This document shows, piece after piece, positions 5,268 to 5,352 of a DNA stretch of 5,352 nucleotides. The translations under genes and the position numbers were made by a program. The notes under the pieces are model-generated. The model was not told the origin of the DNA. It made no database searches and was given only the letters and a program-made list of their open reading frames with translations. Origin of the DNA: Rariglobus sp967755175 (GTDB lineage Bacteria > Verrucomicrobiota > Verrucomicrobiia > Opitutales > Opitutaceae); NCBI GenBank assembly GCA_967755175.1, contig CBRAFO010000188.1, positions 1 through 5,352 on the forward strand, written 5' to 3'. Position 1 is the first letter of the stretch, and each line of letters begins with the position of its first letter.

Positions 5268-5352
5268 GACGGAGTGGGAAACCACTGATGGGCTTTAATG
5301 AGCACTAATTACCGACGGGGTGAAACCACGAAACATACGAAATAGAAACCAA
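5268..5352 (-). promoter_or_regulatory. Upstream region of nadK with a tentative promoter
   Basis: On the minus strand a weak promoter can be read as TTTCGT (plus-strand 5328-5333), a 16-base spacer and TAATTA (5306-5311). This would give a leader of about 30 bases before the ATG. The octamer GAAACCAC occurs at 5278-5285 and 5322-5329, with GAAACC again at 5345-5350. The end of the window, CCACGAAACATACGAAAT, resembles the degenerate CACGAAACACACGAAA tracts I recall from intergenic regions of verrucomicrobial genomes, cut off here. All assignments are tentative. Confidence 0.25.

Noticed and set aside
5268..5285. GTG start at 5285 for NAD kinase
   Set aside because: It adds six residues with no family similarity and no ribosome-binding site; the ATG at 5267 fits the usual N terminus better.

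Overview
The window looks like a chromosomal segment of a GC-rich member of the Verrucomicrobiota, probably Opitutaceae or a relative. The main support is a small gene of the Minf_1886 family (TIGR04138), which is essentially confined to Planctomycetes and Verrucomicrobia. Pyrimidine-rich leaders without Shine-Dalgarno sequences and a GTAGGAGCCTGC-type palindromic repeat fit this placement, but I could not test it by searching.

Layout from left to right. (1) 45-302 (+): a short protein with a twin-arginine signal and only about 45 further residues. (2) 342-373: a strong intrinsic terminator acting on the minus strand. (3) 404-901 (-): a Fur-superfamily repressor with a clear winged-helix DNA-binding domain but almost none of the usual metal ligands. 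(4) 902-1082: an AT-rich divergent control region with one short palindrome and a cluster of five GTAAAAC-like elements. (5) 1083-1526 (+): the Minf_1886-family protein of unknown function. (6) 1512-1556: a long bulged inverted repeat over its stop codon. (7) 1697-4261 (+): a fused two-unit M16 zinc peptidase, with the active site only in the first unit. (8) 4285-4407: a nested pair of REP-type inverted repeats between convergent genes. (9) 4422-5267 (-): NAD kinase. (10) 5268-5352: the nadK upstream region.

The genes do not form one pathway. The Fur-like gene and the Minf_1886-family gene diverge from a shared regulatory region and may be co-regulated. The peptidase and nadK are convergent and separated only by the REP structure, which may insulate their transcripts. 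No complete new defence or mobile system is visible. The most unusual items are the nested REP element, whose two repeat types differ by compensatory base pairs, the metal-ligand-poor Fur protein, and the repeated GTAAAAC motif in its divergent promoter.
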